Assembly: GCA_036386515.1 (NCBI GenBank)
Contig: DASVVO010000039.1
Span: 29,217-93,216, forward strand
Origin: JAIVJZ01 sp036386515
Lineage (GTDB): Bacteria; Acidobacteriota; Blastocatellia; Pyrinomonadales; Pyrinomonadaceae
DNA: 64,000 bases
Direction: 5' to 3'
Part shown: positions 1-8,551 of the stretch, in pieces
Layout: each line of letters starts with the position of its first letter
Numbering within the stretch: the first letter of the stretch is position 1
The notes under the pieces: model-generated
What the model was told of the DNA's origin: nothing
Database searches by the model: none
What the model saw: only the letters and a program-made list of their open reading frames with translations
Position numbers and translations under genes: made by a program

Positions 1-1
1 G

Positions 2-2185
2 CTCTGGCTCGGCCGCACCTACATCGCGCAAGGCCGCCTGACGGATGCCGAGGGCGTCGTGACGCGCCTGCGCACCATCAGGGACACGCCGTTCGTCGAA
101 ATCTACGAGGGCGAACTGCAAGCGGCGCGCACCGAGATGGCCGCGCGCGGCGGCACTACCGCGTCCCCGCAGCCGACCGCCACGCCCGCCGCGACCGAAC
201 GCGCGCAGGCGACGCCCATGCCGCGCCCCCTCGGCCGGGTGACGCCAACGCCTTCGCCGACGCCGCGCCTGATCGCTAGATCAACCCCGCCGCGCCCGCG
301 CGCCACGCCGCTGCCGACGCCCGTGCCGACGCCCGCGCCGACGCCCCGTCCGACGCGCGTCACCCCGCCGAGCGGGACGCCGACGCTGTCTATCGAGAAT
401 CCGTCCGTTGACGGGCAGGCGGCGGTCGCGCCCACGCGTCGCAGCCGCCGCAGCCGTTTCCCCGTGCGCCGCAACCCGCCGCCGCGCGCGAACAACGACA
501 CGCAGGTCGCCGCCGCCAACACGCCGCCGGTCGTTACGCCGACGCCGCGCCCGACGCCCACGCCCGTGCGCCCGCGCCCGCAAGTGGCGCGCACCACGCC
601 GACGCCCACGCCGACGCCCGTGCTCATCGCGCGCGCCGAGCCGAACGACAGCGTGACGACCGCGCCGCCCATCGTTAACAGCGCGCCCGCCGGTCAGGAA
701 GGTTTCGTGTTGACGGTCAAGCAAGTGCCGAATCTGAACCTGGCGTTGCGCAATGCCGCGCTCGCCGCCTCGCCCGGCCAGGCCGTGCAGTTGCCGCTCA
801 CCGTCACCAACACGGGTAACAAAGAAGATCAGTTCCGGCTGGGCACGGATTTGCCCGCCGAGTTTCAGCCGACGTTCAGCCTCGCGACGGGCGGGCAGGA
901 TACCGGCCTCCCGATCCTGGTCACGCCGCAACTGGCGCGCGGCCAGAACCTCGACGTGTTCTTGAACATCCGCATCCCCGAAGCCGCGCCCGATGGGCAG
1001 CAACGCCCCTTTATCGTGAGCGCGGCCTCGCAGTCGGATTATCAAATCCAGCGCGTGTCGAACGCCGCGATCACGGTGGTCGCCGCCGCGCTCGCCGGTT
1101 CCTCCGGCGTCACGCGCGAGAGCGTCCAGCCCGGCGAGACGTTCACGCAGACCATCTCCGTGCGGAACACGGGCAGCGCGCCCGCGCGCAGTTCGCGCAC
1201 CGACTTCGTGTTCAATACCGACTTTGAACTCGTCAGCGCAAGCCCGCTCCCGCTCTATTACGACAATCCCTCGCGCACGGCCATCTGGAGTCTCGGCGAC
1301 CTCGACTCGCGCGCCACGCGCGAAATCACCGTCACCCTCCGCGCCGTGCCGAACGCGTTGTCGGCCACCGGCCCCATCGGGCGCGGCATGCTGCGCACGG
1401 CCTCTCTGCCGACGGCCTCGAACTACGACGGGCCGAGCATCGCCATCGGGCGCGTGCCGCGCGCGCGCATCGACCCCGTCTCGCCCGGCCTGACCGTGAC
1501 GCCCGGCGACGTGATCTTCATCCCGTTCGTCGTGCGCAACCCCGGCAACTACGGCGAATCTTACGGCCTGCGCATCACCGCGCCCGGCGCGCCCGGCGGG
1601 GTGCTCTACGCCGACTCGAACGGCGACGGCCAACACCAGGACAGCGAGCCGAGCGTGACGCAGACGACGCAGATCGATCCGCGCGGCGGGCAGTTTCCGC
1701 TGCTCATGCGCGTGGAGATTCCGCGCTCGACCGCTGACCGCCAGCAGTACGCTTACAACGTCGTGGCGACATCCGTCAGCACCAACCGCGCGGCCAGCGA
1801 GGCGAGCACGGTGCTGACCGTGGCCGCCCCGCGCGTGCGCGTGCGTACGGAGCAGGTGACGGACACCACCGCGCCCGGCGACATGATCTTCTATCGCCTC
1901 GTCCTCATCAACGAGGGAGCGGGGTTGGCGAAGAACATCGTCGTCTCCGAAATCTTCCCCGATGCGTTGCAGTTCGTCTCGTCGAACCCGACGCTCAGCA
2001 CCCAGGACGCTCCCGGCGATTCGCGCCGGATCACCTGGCGCGTCAACGAACTCGCGCCGAACGATACGACGGTGCTGCTCATCACCGTGCGCCTGCGTCC
2101 CGACCTCGCCGCCGACCGCACGCTGACCACCAGCCACACGTGGGTCTATCAGGACACGAACGGCAACACGTATCAGAACCAGTGA
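2..2185 (+). CDS. DUF11/NEW3-type surface protein, 5'-truncated by the window edge
   Basis: The reading frame is open from base 2, and the codons before the first GTG (59) encode a plausible helical TPR-like segment (LWLGRTYIAQGRL), so the true start lies outside the window. After the helical start comes a long Pro/Thr-rich linker (roughly residues 40-200, many TPTP and PTPRP units). Then follow several immunoglobulin-like repeats: one resembles NEW3 (LPLTVTNTGNKEDQF) and the last is a DUF11 repeat (APGDMIFYRLVLINEGAG). Such repeats are typical of large exported cell-surface proteins. The linker is probably an extended stalk. No catalytic motif is visible, so the precise role is unknown. Confidence 0.75.
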   Translation, partial: LWLGRTYIAQGRLTDAEGVVTRLRTIRDTPFVEIYEGELQAARTEMAARGGTTASPQPTATPAATERAQATPMPRPLGRVTPTPSPTPRLIARSTPPRPRATPLPTPVPTPAPTPRPTRVTPPSGTPTLSIENPSVDGQAAVAPTRRSRRSRFPVRRNPPPRANNDTQVAAANTPPVVTPTPRPTPTPVRPRPQVARTTPTPTPTPVLIARAEPNDSVTTAPPIVNSAPAGQEGFVLTVKQVPNLNLALRNAALAASPGQAVQLPLTVTNTGNKEDQFRLGTDLPAEFQPTFSLATGGQDTGLPILVTPQLARGQNLDVFLNIRIPEAAPDGQQRPFIVSAASQSDYQIQRVSNAAITVVAAALAGSSGVTRESVQPGETFTQTISVRNTGSAPARSSRTDFVFNTDFELVSASPLPLYYDNPSRTAIWSLGDLDSRATREITVTLRAVPNALSATGPIGRGMLRTASLPTASNYDGPSIAIGRVPRARIDPVSPGLTVTPGDVIFIPFVVRNPGNYGESYGLRITAPGAPGGVLYADSNGDGQHQDSEPSVTQTTQIDPRGGQFPLLMRVEIPRSTADRQQYAYNVVATSVSTNRAASEASTVLTVAAPRVRVRTEQVTDTTAPGDMIFYRLVLINEGAGLAKNIVVSEIFPDALQFVSSNPTLSTQDAPGDSRRITWRVNELAPNDTTVLLITVRLRPDLAADRTLTTSHTWVYQDTNGNTYQNQ

Positions 2186-2226
2186 TGCGTTCGGGTGAGC
2201 GTCGTCAGGCCGGGTCTTAGTCGAGA

Positions 2227-2305
2227 GCGAATCGCCGGTCGTGAATCGTGAATAGAAGGAAGAAGCCTTTGAGAGACTATTCACCGTTTACGACCGGCGA
2301 TTCGC
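2227..2305. repeat. Heptad-word inverted repeat A (29-bp arms)
   Basis: Arms 2227-2255 and 2277-2305 are reverse complements with about 3 mismatches around a 21-nt spacer. The loop-proximal part of the left arm reads GTGAATC GTGAATA, a 7-bp word repeated. Inner arm and loop resemble the repeat at 32235-32304 (common GAATAG / CTATTC junction and an AAGG...CCTTT-like loop). It fills the gap after the DUF11 gene and overlaps the possible 5' end of the next gene. Confidence 0.8.
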
Positions 2306-2835
2306 GTTTAACCGCCACGGGCGGTTTGCCTCCGGCTCCCGCCTCGCCCGCGCGCCTCTCGCTCCTGTCGCACGCGCTCATCCTCAAGTCGCTCGTCGAA
2401 GTGTTGTTCGTCGCCGCGCTCGCCGTCCATTTCTCTTACACGAATTTCAACCCCTATTTTCGCGGGTCGGTTGACGCGGCCGACGAGCGCACCGTCTCCG
2501 GTTGGGTGGTCAACGCGGCCGCCCCCGGAGAACAAGTTGAGGTGCATCTCTACATCGACGGGCATTTCGTGAGCCGCCGCGTGGCCGACGCGCCGCGCCC
2601 GGACGTGCTCGCGGCCGGCCGGAGTCTCGATCCCGATCACGGTTTCGTCTTCAACCTCCCGCCGCTTCCGCCGCACCGCACTTACGAGGCGCGCGTCTAC
2701 GCCATGCACAGGGCGGGCGCGGCCACGCGTCGCGTCTTGCAGGAATTCGGCGAGACGAAAGAGTTCAGCGTGACGACGAACGACGTGAACTCGTCCGTGC
2801 CGGACGCGTGGTGGGAAAGCGAGGAGCGACGTTGA
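2248..2835 (+). CDS. Small membrane-anchored protein of unknown function
   Basis: About 195 residues if the GTG at 2248 is used. That start lies inside the left arm of an inverted repeat and has no Shine-Dalgarno sequence, so a later TTG (2269 or 2326) may be the real start. One hydrophobic segment (LVEVLFVAALAVHF) is followed by a soluble domain, probably extracytoplasmic, which looks beta-rich and contains SGWVVNAAAPGEQVEVHLYIDG and a Tyr-rich end. I do not recognise the family. Its stop overlaps the TTG start of the downstream CPBP-type gene, so the two are probably translationally coupled and may work together in the membrane. Confidence 0.6.
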   Translation: MNRRKKPLRDYSPFTTGDSRLTATGGLPPAPASPARLSLLSHALILKSLVEVLFVAALAVHFSYTNFNPYFRGSVDAADERTVSGWVVNAAAPGEQVEVHLYIDGHFVSRRVADAPRPDVLAAGRSLDPDHGFVFNLPPLPPHRTYEARVYAMHRAGAATRRVLQEFGETKEFSVTTNDVNSSVPDAWWESEERR

Positions 2836-3590
2836 GCGGGACGGAAGTGTGGGACGACCGGGCGACCGGGGAAGGCGCGTTGACCGCTCCGCCGGAGACC
2901 GGCGACGACGACGACGCGCCGGCGTCTCGCGCCGCGCCGGAGTCGCGTGCGTTGGCCGCTTGGGAGATTGCGTCCGTCGCCTCTTCGGTCATCGTCGCCG
3001 AGTGGGCGGTGCTCGCGCTCGGCAGTCACAAAATTCTGCTGGCCGTGCCCGTCGGGTGCGCCTTCGCGTTGATGTTCTATTCGCATCGCCTGCGCGGCGA
3101 GACGCTCTCGGAACTCGGCTGGCGCGTGGACAATTTCATGCGCGCCGCGCGTCTGCTGTTGCTTCCGATGATCGTGGGCACGCTCTTGCTCGCGTCGGTG
3201 GGGTGGTTGTGGTTCGGCGGAAGTTTTAGTTTCGGCAGGCGGCGCGCGGGCTGGGCGATTTTGGGCTTCCCGGTCTGGGGCTTGGTCTGGGGACTCTTGC
3301 AGCAGTACGTCCTGCAAGCGTTTATCAATCGCCGCGCTCAACTCATCTTCGGACGCGGCGCGGTGAGCATCGTTCTCGTCGCCGCCGTCTTTGCCCTGCT
3401 GCATCTGCCGAATCCGTGGCTCACGGGCGCGACCTTCCTCGGCGGCCTCATCTGGGCGGCGGTTTATCAACGCGCGCCCAATCTCTACGCCCTCGCCCTC
3501 TCCCACTCCATTCTGACCTGGGCGCTCATCTCCACACTCCCGGCCGACGCCCTGCACGGTCTGCGCGTCGGCTACAAATTTTTCGGCTGA
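2832..3590 (+). CDS. CPBP-family (Rce1/CAAX protease-like) membrane protein with altered active site
   Basis: A multi-pass membrane protein with the C-terminal architecture of the CPBP/Rce1 intramembrane protease family. FALLH fits the second motif and ALSHSIL the third. The first motif, normally EExxxR, reads QQYVLQ here, so both catalytic glutamates appear replaced by glutamine. It may be a non-proteolytic family member. I prefer the TTG at 2832 over the upstream GTG at 2808: GAGGAG (2821-2826) lies 5 nt before it, and it overlaps the TGA of the preceding gene. The hydrophilic N-terminus (about 35 residues, Asp-rich) is probably cytoplasmic. Confidence 0.75.
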   Translation: MSGTEVWDDRATGEGALTAPPETGDDDDAPASRAAPESRALAAWEIASVASSVIVAEWAVLALGSHKILLAVPVGCAFALMFYSHRLRGETLSELGWRVDNFMRAARLLLLPMIVGTLLLASVGWLWFGGSFSFGRRRAGWAILGFPVWGLVWGLLQQYVLQAFINRRAQLIFGRGAVSIVLVAAVFALLHLPNPWLTGATFLGGLIWAAVYQRAPNLYALALSHSILTWALISTLPADALHGLRVGYKFFG

Positions 3591-3648
3591 CTCGGCCTCC
3601 GCCGCGCGCCCCGTTCGAGATTCATGCTGTACGTGTTCAACGTTGCTT

Positions 3649-3657
3649 TGCTATAAT
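3649..3657 (+). promoter_or_regulatory. Extended -10 promoter of rnpB
   Basis: TGCTATAAT is a perfect extended -10 (TG-N-TATAAT). It lies 16 nt before the start of the P1 helix of the RNase P RNA, at the right distance for transcription to begin a few bases upstream of the mature RNA. No good -35 hexamer is visible, as expected for an extended -10 promoter. Confidence 0.6.
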
Positions 3658-3672
3658 TTACGCGTCGTGCAG

Positions 3673-4164
3673 GAGAACAGGTCGGGCGGTCGCCGCCGTG
3701 GCTCGAAAGGGCTTCACGGGGGAGGAAAGTCCGAACACTACAGGGCAGCGAGCCAGCTAACGGCTGGGCGCGCGGGTGACGGGAGCGGCTTTCAGTAGCC
3801 GCCGCGTGACCGGCGCGACGACAAGTGCAACAGAAAAAAGACCAGCCGGCGCGCACGCTCCGAGAGGGGCGGGTGACGGGTGATGGGTGAAATGGTGCGG
3901 CCTTCGGGCTTAATGTAAGAGCGCACCGGCGCGTGTGGTAACATGCGCGGCCAGGCAAACTCCTCGCAGTGCAAGACCAAATAGGGAGGCGTCAAATAGG
4001 GCTGCCCGCCCGAAGCCGCGCCGGTTTCTTTCGAGAAGCCGCGCGCGCTACGACCTCCGGGTAGGTCGCTCGATCCAACCGGCGACGGTTGGGCTAGATG
4101 AATGGTCGCCGCTTCCGCTCCGTAAGGTGCGGGAGTACAAAATTCGGCTTACAGACCTGTTCTC
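3673..4164 (+). ncRNA. rnpB: RNase P RNA, bacterial class A
   Basis: The catalytic RNA of RNase P, which matures tRNA 5' ends. The ends are set by a perfect 11-bp P1 helix (3673-3683 with 4154-4164). Universal blocks appear in order: GAGGAAAGTCC (3722), AACAGAAA (about 3827), GGGTGAAA followed by GGTGCGG and GTAAGAGCGCACC (P12 region), GGCTAGATGAAT and the 3' block TTCGGCTTACAG. At about 490 nt it is longer than most class A RNAs (350-400 nt). Part of the excess is an extra TTCG-capped stem in P12 and two additional 7-bp words before the conserved GGGTGAA. Confidence 0.95.
3871..3891 (+). repeat. Triplicated heptad inside rnpB
   Basis: GGGTGAC, GGGTGAT and GGGTGAA follow one another directly. 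The last copy is the conserved single-stranded GGGTGAAA element of RNase P RNA; the first two look like duplications of it. The 7-bp period matches that of the intergenic inverted repeats elsewhere in this window. Confidence 0.7.
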
Positions 4165-4255
4165 AATCTGCACGGCCTTGCTTCAACTCACGCGAAGCAT
4201 GGTCTCACTAACACGGCTTTACGAACCCGACTTTAATCAGGAGCGTTAAAAGAGC

Positions 4256-4549
4256 ATGGTGAACCGCAAGGGTGTTTTCATTGGGGCGTATGTCCCGAAC
4301 GATCTGAAAGAAACTTTGCGCCGTCGCGCCGCCGCCGAGCACCGCACGCTCTCGCAGGAGATCACGCGCATCCTGACCGAGGCGGTACACGGCAAGACGC
4401 TCCCGCCCGGCGCGATTGACCGACGCAGTCCCGCCTCTTCGCAGCCGCGCCGCCGCGACACCGACCCGCCCGAACGCCGACGCCGCGACGACGTGCCCTT
4501 CAAAGGGGCTGCGACGGGCGACGGCAGCGGCACGACCGCCGGCGATTAA
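4256..4549 (+). CDS. Ribbon-helix-helix (Arc/CopG-like) DNA-binding protein
   Basis: A 97-residue protein whose N-terminal half fits the Arc/CopG ribbon-helix-helix fold: a short beta strand (GVFIGAYVPNDL), helix A (KETLRRRAAAEH) and helix B (TLSQEITRILTEAV). Such proteins bind operator DNA as dimers and often act as antitoxins or autorepressors. The C-terminal half is Arg/Pro-rich and probably disordered. AGGAG lies 12 nt upstream of the ATG, a rather long spacing. No toxin gene follows, so a stand-alone regulator is the simplest reading. Confidence 0.65.
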   Translation: MVNRKGVFIGAYVPNDLKETLRRRAAAEHRTLSQEITRILTEAVHGKTLPPGAIDRRSPASSQPRRRDTDPPERRRRDDVPFKGAATGDGSGTTAGD

Positions 4550-4694
4550 TTCACCCTGCCTCAATTAAGTCTCCTTAACCATCATTGCGCTTCGAGCCTC
4601 ATTGTCGGGGCGCGTCGCCTTTCGTCGTGCGTTCTGATAAACTCCCGCCCTGTTTCGACCGTTCCAAATCCCGTTTCTCTAAACACGCTTCGCT

Positions 4695-5471
4695 GTGAAC
4701 ACGCACAAGATTCTTTACGCGCTCGCCGGACTCGTCGCGGGATGCGTCATCGGATTTTTCTTCGCCAGTTCGGTGGATCGTAAAGAGTTGGACGAGTTGC
4801 GCGGGGAGTTGGCGCGCGCGCGCGGCGGCGCGTCCGGGCAGCAGGCGGGCGCGACTCCGAACGCGGGTGCGAACGACCAAACGGCGGCGACCATGCCGAC
4901 CGACGAAGAGATGCGCGACCTCATCGCCAAGGCCGACGCCAGCCGGCAGGACATCGAATATCAACGCAAGGTGGGACAGGGCGTTTACATGTACGCCCTC
5001 GGCGCGGGCAAGCCCGCGCTCCTCCCCGAAGCCGCGCGCTTATTGAAACGCGCGCACGAAGCCGACCCCAAGAACTACGAAACCACCGTGCTCCTCGGCA
5101 ACTCGCTGTTCGCGCTCGGACAAGCCGCCGACGCCTCGAAATATAGCGAGGCGCGCGTCTATTACAACAAGGCGCTCGCGGCGAAGCCGGAGGACACGAA
5201 CGTCCACACGCTGCTCGGCATGACCTATTACTTCGGTCGGCCTTCCGACCCGGAGCGCGCCATCAAGGAGTATCGCAAGTCGCTCGCCGCCGAACCGCGG
5301 CACGAGATGGCCTTGCAAAGTTTGGCGTCCGCGCTCATCACGACGGGCGCGATTGACGAAGCGCAGCAGCGCATCGAGCAACTGCACACGGTCAACGCCG
5401 CGAACCCCGCGCTCTCGAATTTGCGCGCCCAACTCGCGCAGGCCAGAAACGCCGCGAAGGAGAATAATTGA
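4695..5471 (+). CDS. Membrane-anchored TPR protein
   Basis: Starts at GTG 4695. An N-terminal hydrophobic anchor (LYALAGLVAGCVIGFFFASS) is followed by a short coiled coil (ELDELRGELARARGG), a Gly/Ala/Gln-rich linker, and from about residue 90 four to five tetratricopeptide repeats (for example HEADPKNYETTVLLGNSLFAL). TPRs are protein-protein interaction scaffolds, here probably in the periplasm. The stop codon overlaps the TTG start of the next gene (TTGA junction). The binding partner is unknown. Confidence 0.75.
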   Translation: MNTHKILYALAGLVAGCVIGFFFASSVDRKELDELRGELARARGGASGQQAGATPNAGANDQTAATMPTDEEMRDLIAKADASRQDIEYQRKVGQGVYMYALGAGKPALLPEAARLLKRAHEADPKNYETTVLLGNSLFALGQAADASKYSEARVYYNKALAAKPEDTNVHTLLGMTYYFGRPSDPERAIKEYRKSLAAEPRHEMALQSLASALITTGAIDEAQQRIEQLHTVNAANPALSNLRAQLAQARNAAKENN

Positions 5472-5800
5472 AGTACCTGATCGTCGCCCTCATCCTCGGC
5501 GCGTTCTTCACCATCGTCTATTTACGCCTGCGCCCATACATCGGCTTCGCGCGGCGGGTGCTCGGCGTCGTCCGCGAAGCGCGCGGCATGAGCGCGGGAC
5601 AGGGGATGCCCGAGAGCGCGCCGCAGCCGAAGAAGAAGGGCGGCGAGCGGCTGGTGCGTTGCGCCTCCTGCGGCACCTGGCTGCCCGCCACGCGCGCCCT
5701 GACGCTTCGCTCAACCTCCTCCAACTTCTGCTCACACGCCTGCATGGAACGCTCCGCCGGAGAGTCCAGCGCACGTCGCGCGGCGGGCGGTGAGCGGTGA
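5468..5800 (+). CDS. PP0621-like small protein with four-cysteine/histidine motif
   Basis: A 110-residue protein with a hydrophobic N-terminus (YLIVALILGAFFTIVYLRL) and a C-terminal CASCGTWLP...FCSHAC motif, as in the PP0621 family, which probably binds zinc. The TTG start overlaps the TGA of the TPR gene, and AAGGAG lies 5 nt upstream, which supports this start and translational coupling. Function is unknown. The product is probably a membrane-anchored partner of the TPR protein. Confidence 0.7.
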   Translation: MKYLIVALILGAFFTIVYLRLRPYIGFARRVLGVVREARGMSAGQGMPESAPQPKKKGGERLVRCASCGTWLPATRALTLRSTSSNFCSHACMERSAGESSARRAAGGER

Positions 5801-5861
5801 AAAGTTAGGCTTCAGTAGAGAGGGCGCGGAGACGAAACAGGGCGAGCTTTCACCCGTGGGG

Positions 5862-5986
5862 ATTTGAAATCTCAAATATCAAATTTGAAATTTGAATGTA
5901 AGAACTTGAGATTTCAAATATCAAATCTGAGATTTCAAATGTGAGAATTTGAAGGTTGAATGTGAGAATTTGAGGTTTGGATGTGA
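5862..5986. repeat. Inverted repeat C plus 21-bp direct repeats in a convergent gap
   Basis: Arms 5862-5891 and 5911-5940 pair with about 4 mismatches in 30 around a 19-nt loop. They are made of words such as ATTTGAA and ATTTCAA. From 5940 a 21-bp unit (TGTGAGAATTTGAAGGTTGAA, three 7-bp words) occurs twice and begins a third time. This AT-rich tract lies between the 3' ends of the PP0621-like gene and the MFS gene. I see no gene in 5801-6066. Confidence 0.7.
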
Positions 5987-6066
5987 GCGGGTGAGGATTG
6001 CGCTCTACGGAAGCGGGTTCCGTGGGTTGGCGTTGAAGTTTTCAGTCCTGAGTAAAACGTGCGTGT

Positions 6067-7491
6067 TCAAGTTGCGCGGCGCGCGGCTTCTTCCGGGAGG
6101 GCGTTGCCCGCTTCGTGAATCGCTTTGTCGGTGTCGGTGATGGACAGGATGATGAGGCCGACGACGAAGAAGACGATGAGGGAGAGGATCGCCTGCCGGT
6201 AAGAGTTCGTTGCGCCGACGACCGCGCCGAAGACGAGCGGCCCCAGCCAGGACGTGCCGCGCTCCGAGATTTCGTAGAGGCCGAAGAACGACGCCTCGCG
6301 CCCCGCCGGTATCATGCGCGAGAAGAGAGAGCGCGAGAGCGCCTGCGAGCCGCCGAGCACAATGGCGATCATCGCCGCCATCGCCCACGCCTGCCCCGTC
6401 GTCTGTAAAAATCCGTAACCGTAGATCACGATGCCCGCCCAGATGACGAGCGACAGCATGATCGCGCGCTTCGTGCCGACCGCGTTCGCGATGCGCTCGA
6501 ACAACAGCGCGCCGCCGACGGCGAGAAACTGCACGAGCAGGAATATCCCGATCAGAAACGACTCGCTCCCCTCCAACCCGCGCGAGACAAACAACTCCTG
6601 CGCGAGAAAAACTCCGGCCATACTGATCACGGTCTGGATGCCGTCGTTATAGAACAGGTAGCCGACGAGGTAGCGGAGCGTTTGGCGCAGGCGCGCGAGT
6701 TCGCGGAAGGTGGCGCCGAGTTGGCTGAAGCCGATGTTGAAGTAAGTTTTGCCCGCGGGCAGGGAACGCTCGGCCGCGCGCGATTTCAGGCGCGCGAACG
6801 CGATCAGCGAGAAGCCGCCCCACCAGAGTCCGGCCGAGAGCAGCGAGAGGCGCACGGCCATGCCCGTCGAGATGCCGAGCGCGGGCGCGGCCTGCACGAG
6901 CAGGAGGTTGAACGCGAGCAGGATTCCGCCGCCGAGATAGCCGAGCGCGAAGCCGCGACTCGAAACTTTATCCCGCACATCCTCCGTCGTAATTTCGGGC
7001 AGGAACGCGTTGTAGAAGACGAGCGCGGCTCCGAAGCTCAGGTTGGCGACGATAAAGAGCACGCCGCCCGCGACGTAGAGGTCGCCCGTGACGGCGAACA
7101 TGAGACAGGTCGCCGCGACGCCGAGATAACAGAAGAGTGCGAGCAGGCGCTTTTTCAAATTTGAATAATCGGAAATCGCGCCGAGGATGGGCAGGAGGAA
7201 AACTTGCAGGAAGACCGAGATGGAGATGCAGAAGGGGAAGAACGATTTGGCCGTGACCGAGCCGAGCCAGCCGAAACTGACGAGCGTGCCGTTGTCGCCG
7301 AGCGCAACCTGCGCGAGCCGCGTCACGTACTGGCCGAGCATCACGCCCGCCACGGTCGTCGAGAAGGCGGAGTTCGCCCAGTCGTACATCATCCAGCCGA
7401 ACACTTCGCGCCGGTTATTCTTGTCGCCGGGTCGCGCCGGTTGTGTTTGACGCGCTTCGCGGGCGGGCGCGGCTTGCTCTGTTTCGCTCAT
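6067..7491 (-). CDS. UMF1-family MFS transporter (Atg22-like)
   Basis: A 474-residue, about 12-helix transporter. The N-terminal MMYDWANSAF after a short cytoplasmic tail is the hallmark of the UMF1/Atg22 branch of the major facilitator superfamily. Yeast Atg22 exports amino acids from the vacuole; bacterial substrates are unknown. Its ATG overlaps the stop of the metalloenzyme gene by four bases (ATGA), so both are in one operon transcribed leftward. Confidence 0.85.
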   Translation of the reverse strand: MSETEQAAPAREARQTQPARPGDKNNRREVFGWMMYDWANSAFSTTVAGVMLGQYVTRLAQVALGDNGTLVSFGWLGSVTAKSFFPFCISISVFLQVFLLPILGAISDYSNLKKRLLALFCYLGVAATCLMFAVTGDLYVAGGVLFIVANLSFGAALVFYNAFLPEITTEDVRDKVSSRGFALGYLGGGILLAFNLLLVQAAPALGISTGMAVRLSLLSAGLWWGGFSLIAFARLKSRAAERSLPAGKTYFNIGFSQLGATFRELARLRQTLRYLVGYLFYNDGIQTVISMAGVFLAQELFVSRGLEGSESFLIGIFLLVQFLAVGGALLFERIANAVGTKRAIMLSLVIWAGIVIYGYGFLQTTGQAWAMAAMIAIVLGGSQALSRSLFSRMIPAGREASFFGLYEISERGTSWLGPLVFGAVVGATNSYRQAILSLIVFFVVGLIILSITDTDKAIHEAGNALPEEAARRAT

Positions 7492-8390
7492 GCGTGGGTG
7501 GCCTCGGTGGCGGTCAGGGTTTCGATGATGGCGGGCGTGATGTCCGCGAGCGTGCGGATGCGGCGTTGCGCCTCGGCGCGGCGCGCGCCCCAGAGAAGCG
7601 TGGGCACGAGGTTGCGCGTGTGATTGCGGATGCTCAGGTCTTCGACGTTGCCGTGATCGCTCGTGAGGACAACGGTCGTCACGGACAAGTCCACGCGCTC
7701 GATGACGGCGCGCACGAAGGCGGCGAGGTTTGAGAGCACGGCGAGCGCGCCCTCCATGTCCTGCGCGTGGCCGACGCGGTCTGTGATGAAATATTCGTAG
7801 AGCGTGAAGCGGTGCGCGGCGACGAGCGCGGCCAAAGCGTCGGCCGCCCCGGCGGGCGTGCGCGGCGGAACGTCGAAGCCCGCCGCGATGACGAGTTCGT
7901 TCGTGAAATCCTGATACACGGCCTCGCCGCGCTGCAAATCTTCGAGCCGCCGAAACGACATGCCCGCCGCTTCGACGGCGACGGTCGTGGCCGACACCCA
8001 GCGCGGCCGCGTCTCGAAGAAACGCGGCGTGTAGGCGTTGGCGAAAGTGTTCGGTTCGATACGAGCGCGTTGGAGTTGGAGGAAGATGGAATGGGCGCGG
8101 ATGATCTCGCGCATGGCCTCGTTGGGGAAGCCCTGCTTGTGATAACCGAGGCGCGCGGGCACGTTGATGCCGGTGAGGATCGTCGTCTGCCCGGACGCGC
8201 TCTGCGGTCGCCCTTCGATGCCGAGGCAGGCATCGGTGCGCGCGAGCAGCCCTCCGTGCGAGAGTTCGGGTTCTTCGCCGGTGAACACGGCGAGCGGCGC
8301 GGCGGCGTCTCCGAGGCGCGCGAGCGGGTTGTGCGCCCCGCGCGTGCCGATGCCGAGGCCGTCAACGAAGATGAGTAGCGTTCGTCGCAC
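7488..8390 (-). CDS. Alkaline-phosphatase-superfamily metalloenzyme (phosphopentomutase/iPGM-like)
   Basis: The start FVDGLGIG and the C-terminal TSDHGNVEDLSIRNH are the metal-binding motifs of the alkaline phosphatase/phosphoglycerate mutase superfamily. The nucleophile position is probably in SASGQTTILTG. Substrate is not clear; the family includes iPGM, phosphopentomutase and uncharacterised metalloenzymes. The frame stays open to 8558, but the GTG at 8390 (VRRTLLIFVDG) fits the family start, while the upstream part has no conserved look and reaches into the divergent tricorn gene. It is first in a two-gene operon with the MFS transporter, which hints at a transport-linked catabolic role. 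Confidence 0.75.
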   Translation of the reverse strand: MRRTLLIFVDGLGIGTRGAHNPLARLGDAAAPLAVFTGEEPELSHGGLLARTDACLGIEGRPQSASGQTTILTGINVPARLGYHKQGFPNEAMREIIRAHSIFLQLQRARIEPNTFANAYTPRFFETRPRWVSATTVAVEAAGMSFRRLEDLQRGEAVYQDFTNELVIAAGFDVPPRTPAGAADALAALVAAHRFTLYEYFITDRVGHAQDMEGALAVLSNLAAFVRAVIERVDLSVTTVVLTSDHGNVEDLSIRNHTRNLVPTLLWGARRAEAQRRIRTLADITPAIIETLTATEATHA

Positions 8391-8551
8391 GGGTGAGATA
8401 TTAGCACGCCCGAAATTCCCGCCGCGCGCCGAAACTCTGTTATATTGACACCCGAAAGCCTTCAATTCCGTTTCACACGCGTGCGCGTCCGCACGTTGAA
8501 ATTGCCGCCCATATATTTTCAGCATTCTTAGTTCGCCTGCCGGAGGATCGC

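Noticed and set aside
3610..4255. Short frames overlapping rnpB
   Set aside because: The region is fully explained by RNase P RNA; frames there have no domain or ribosome site.
5949..6140. 63-residue frame on the plus strand
   Set aside because: It starts in the repeat tract and runs into the MFS gene on the other strand.
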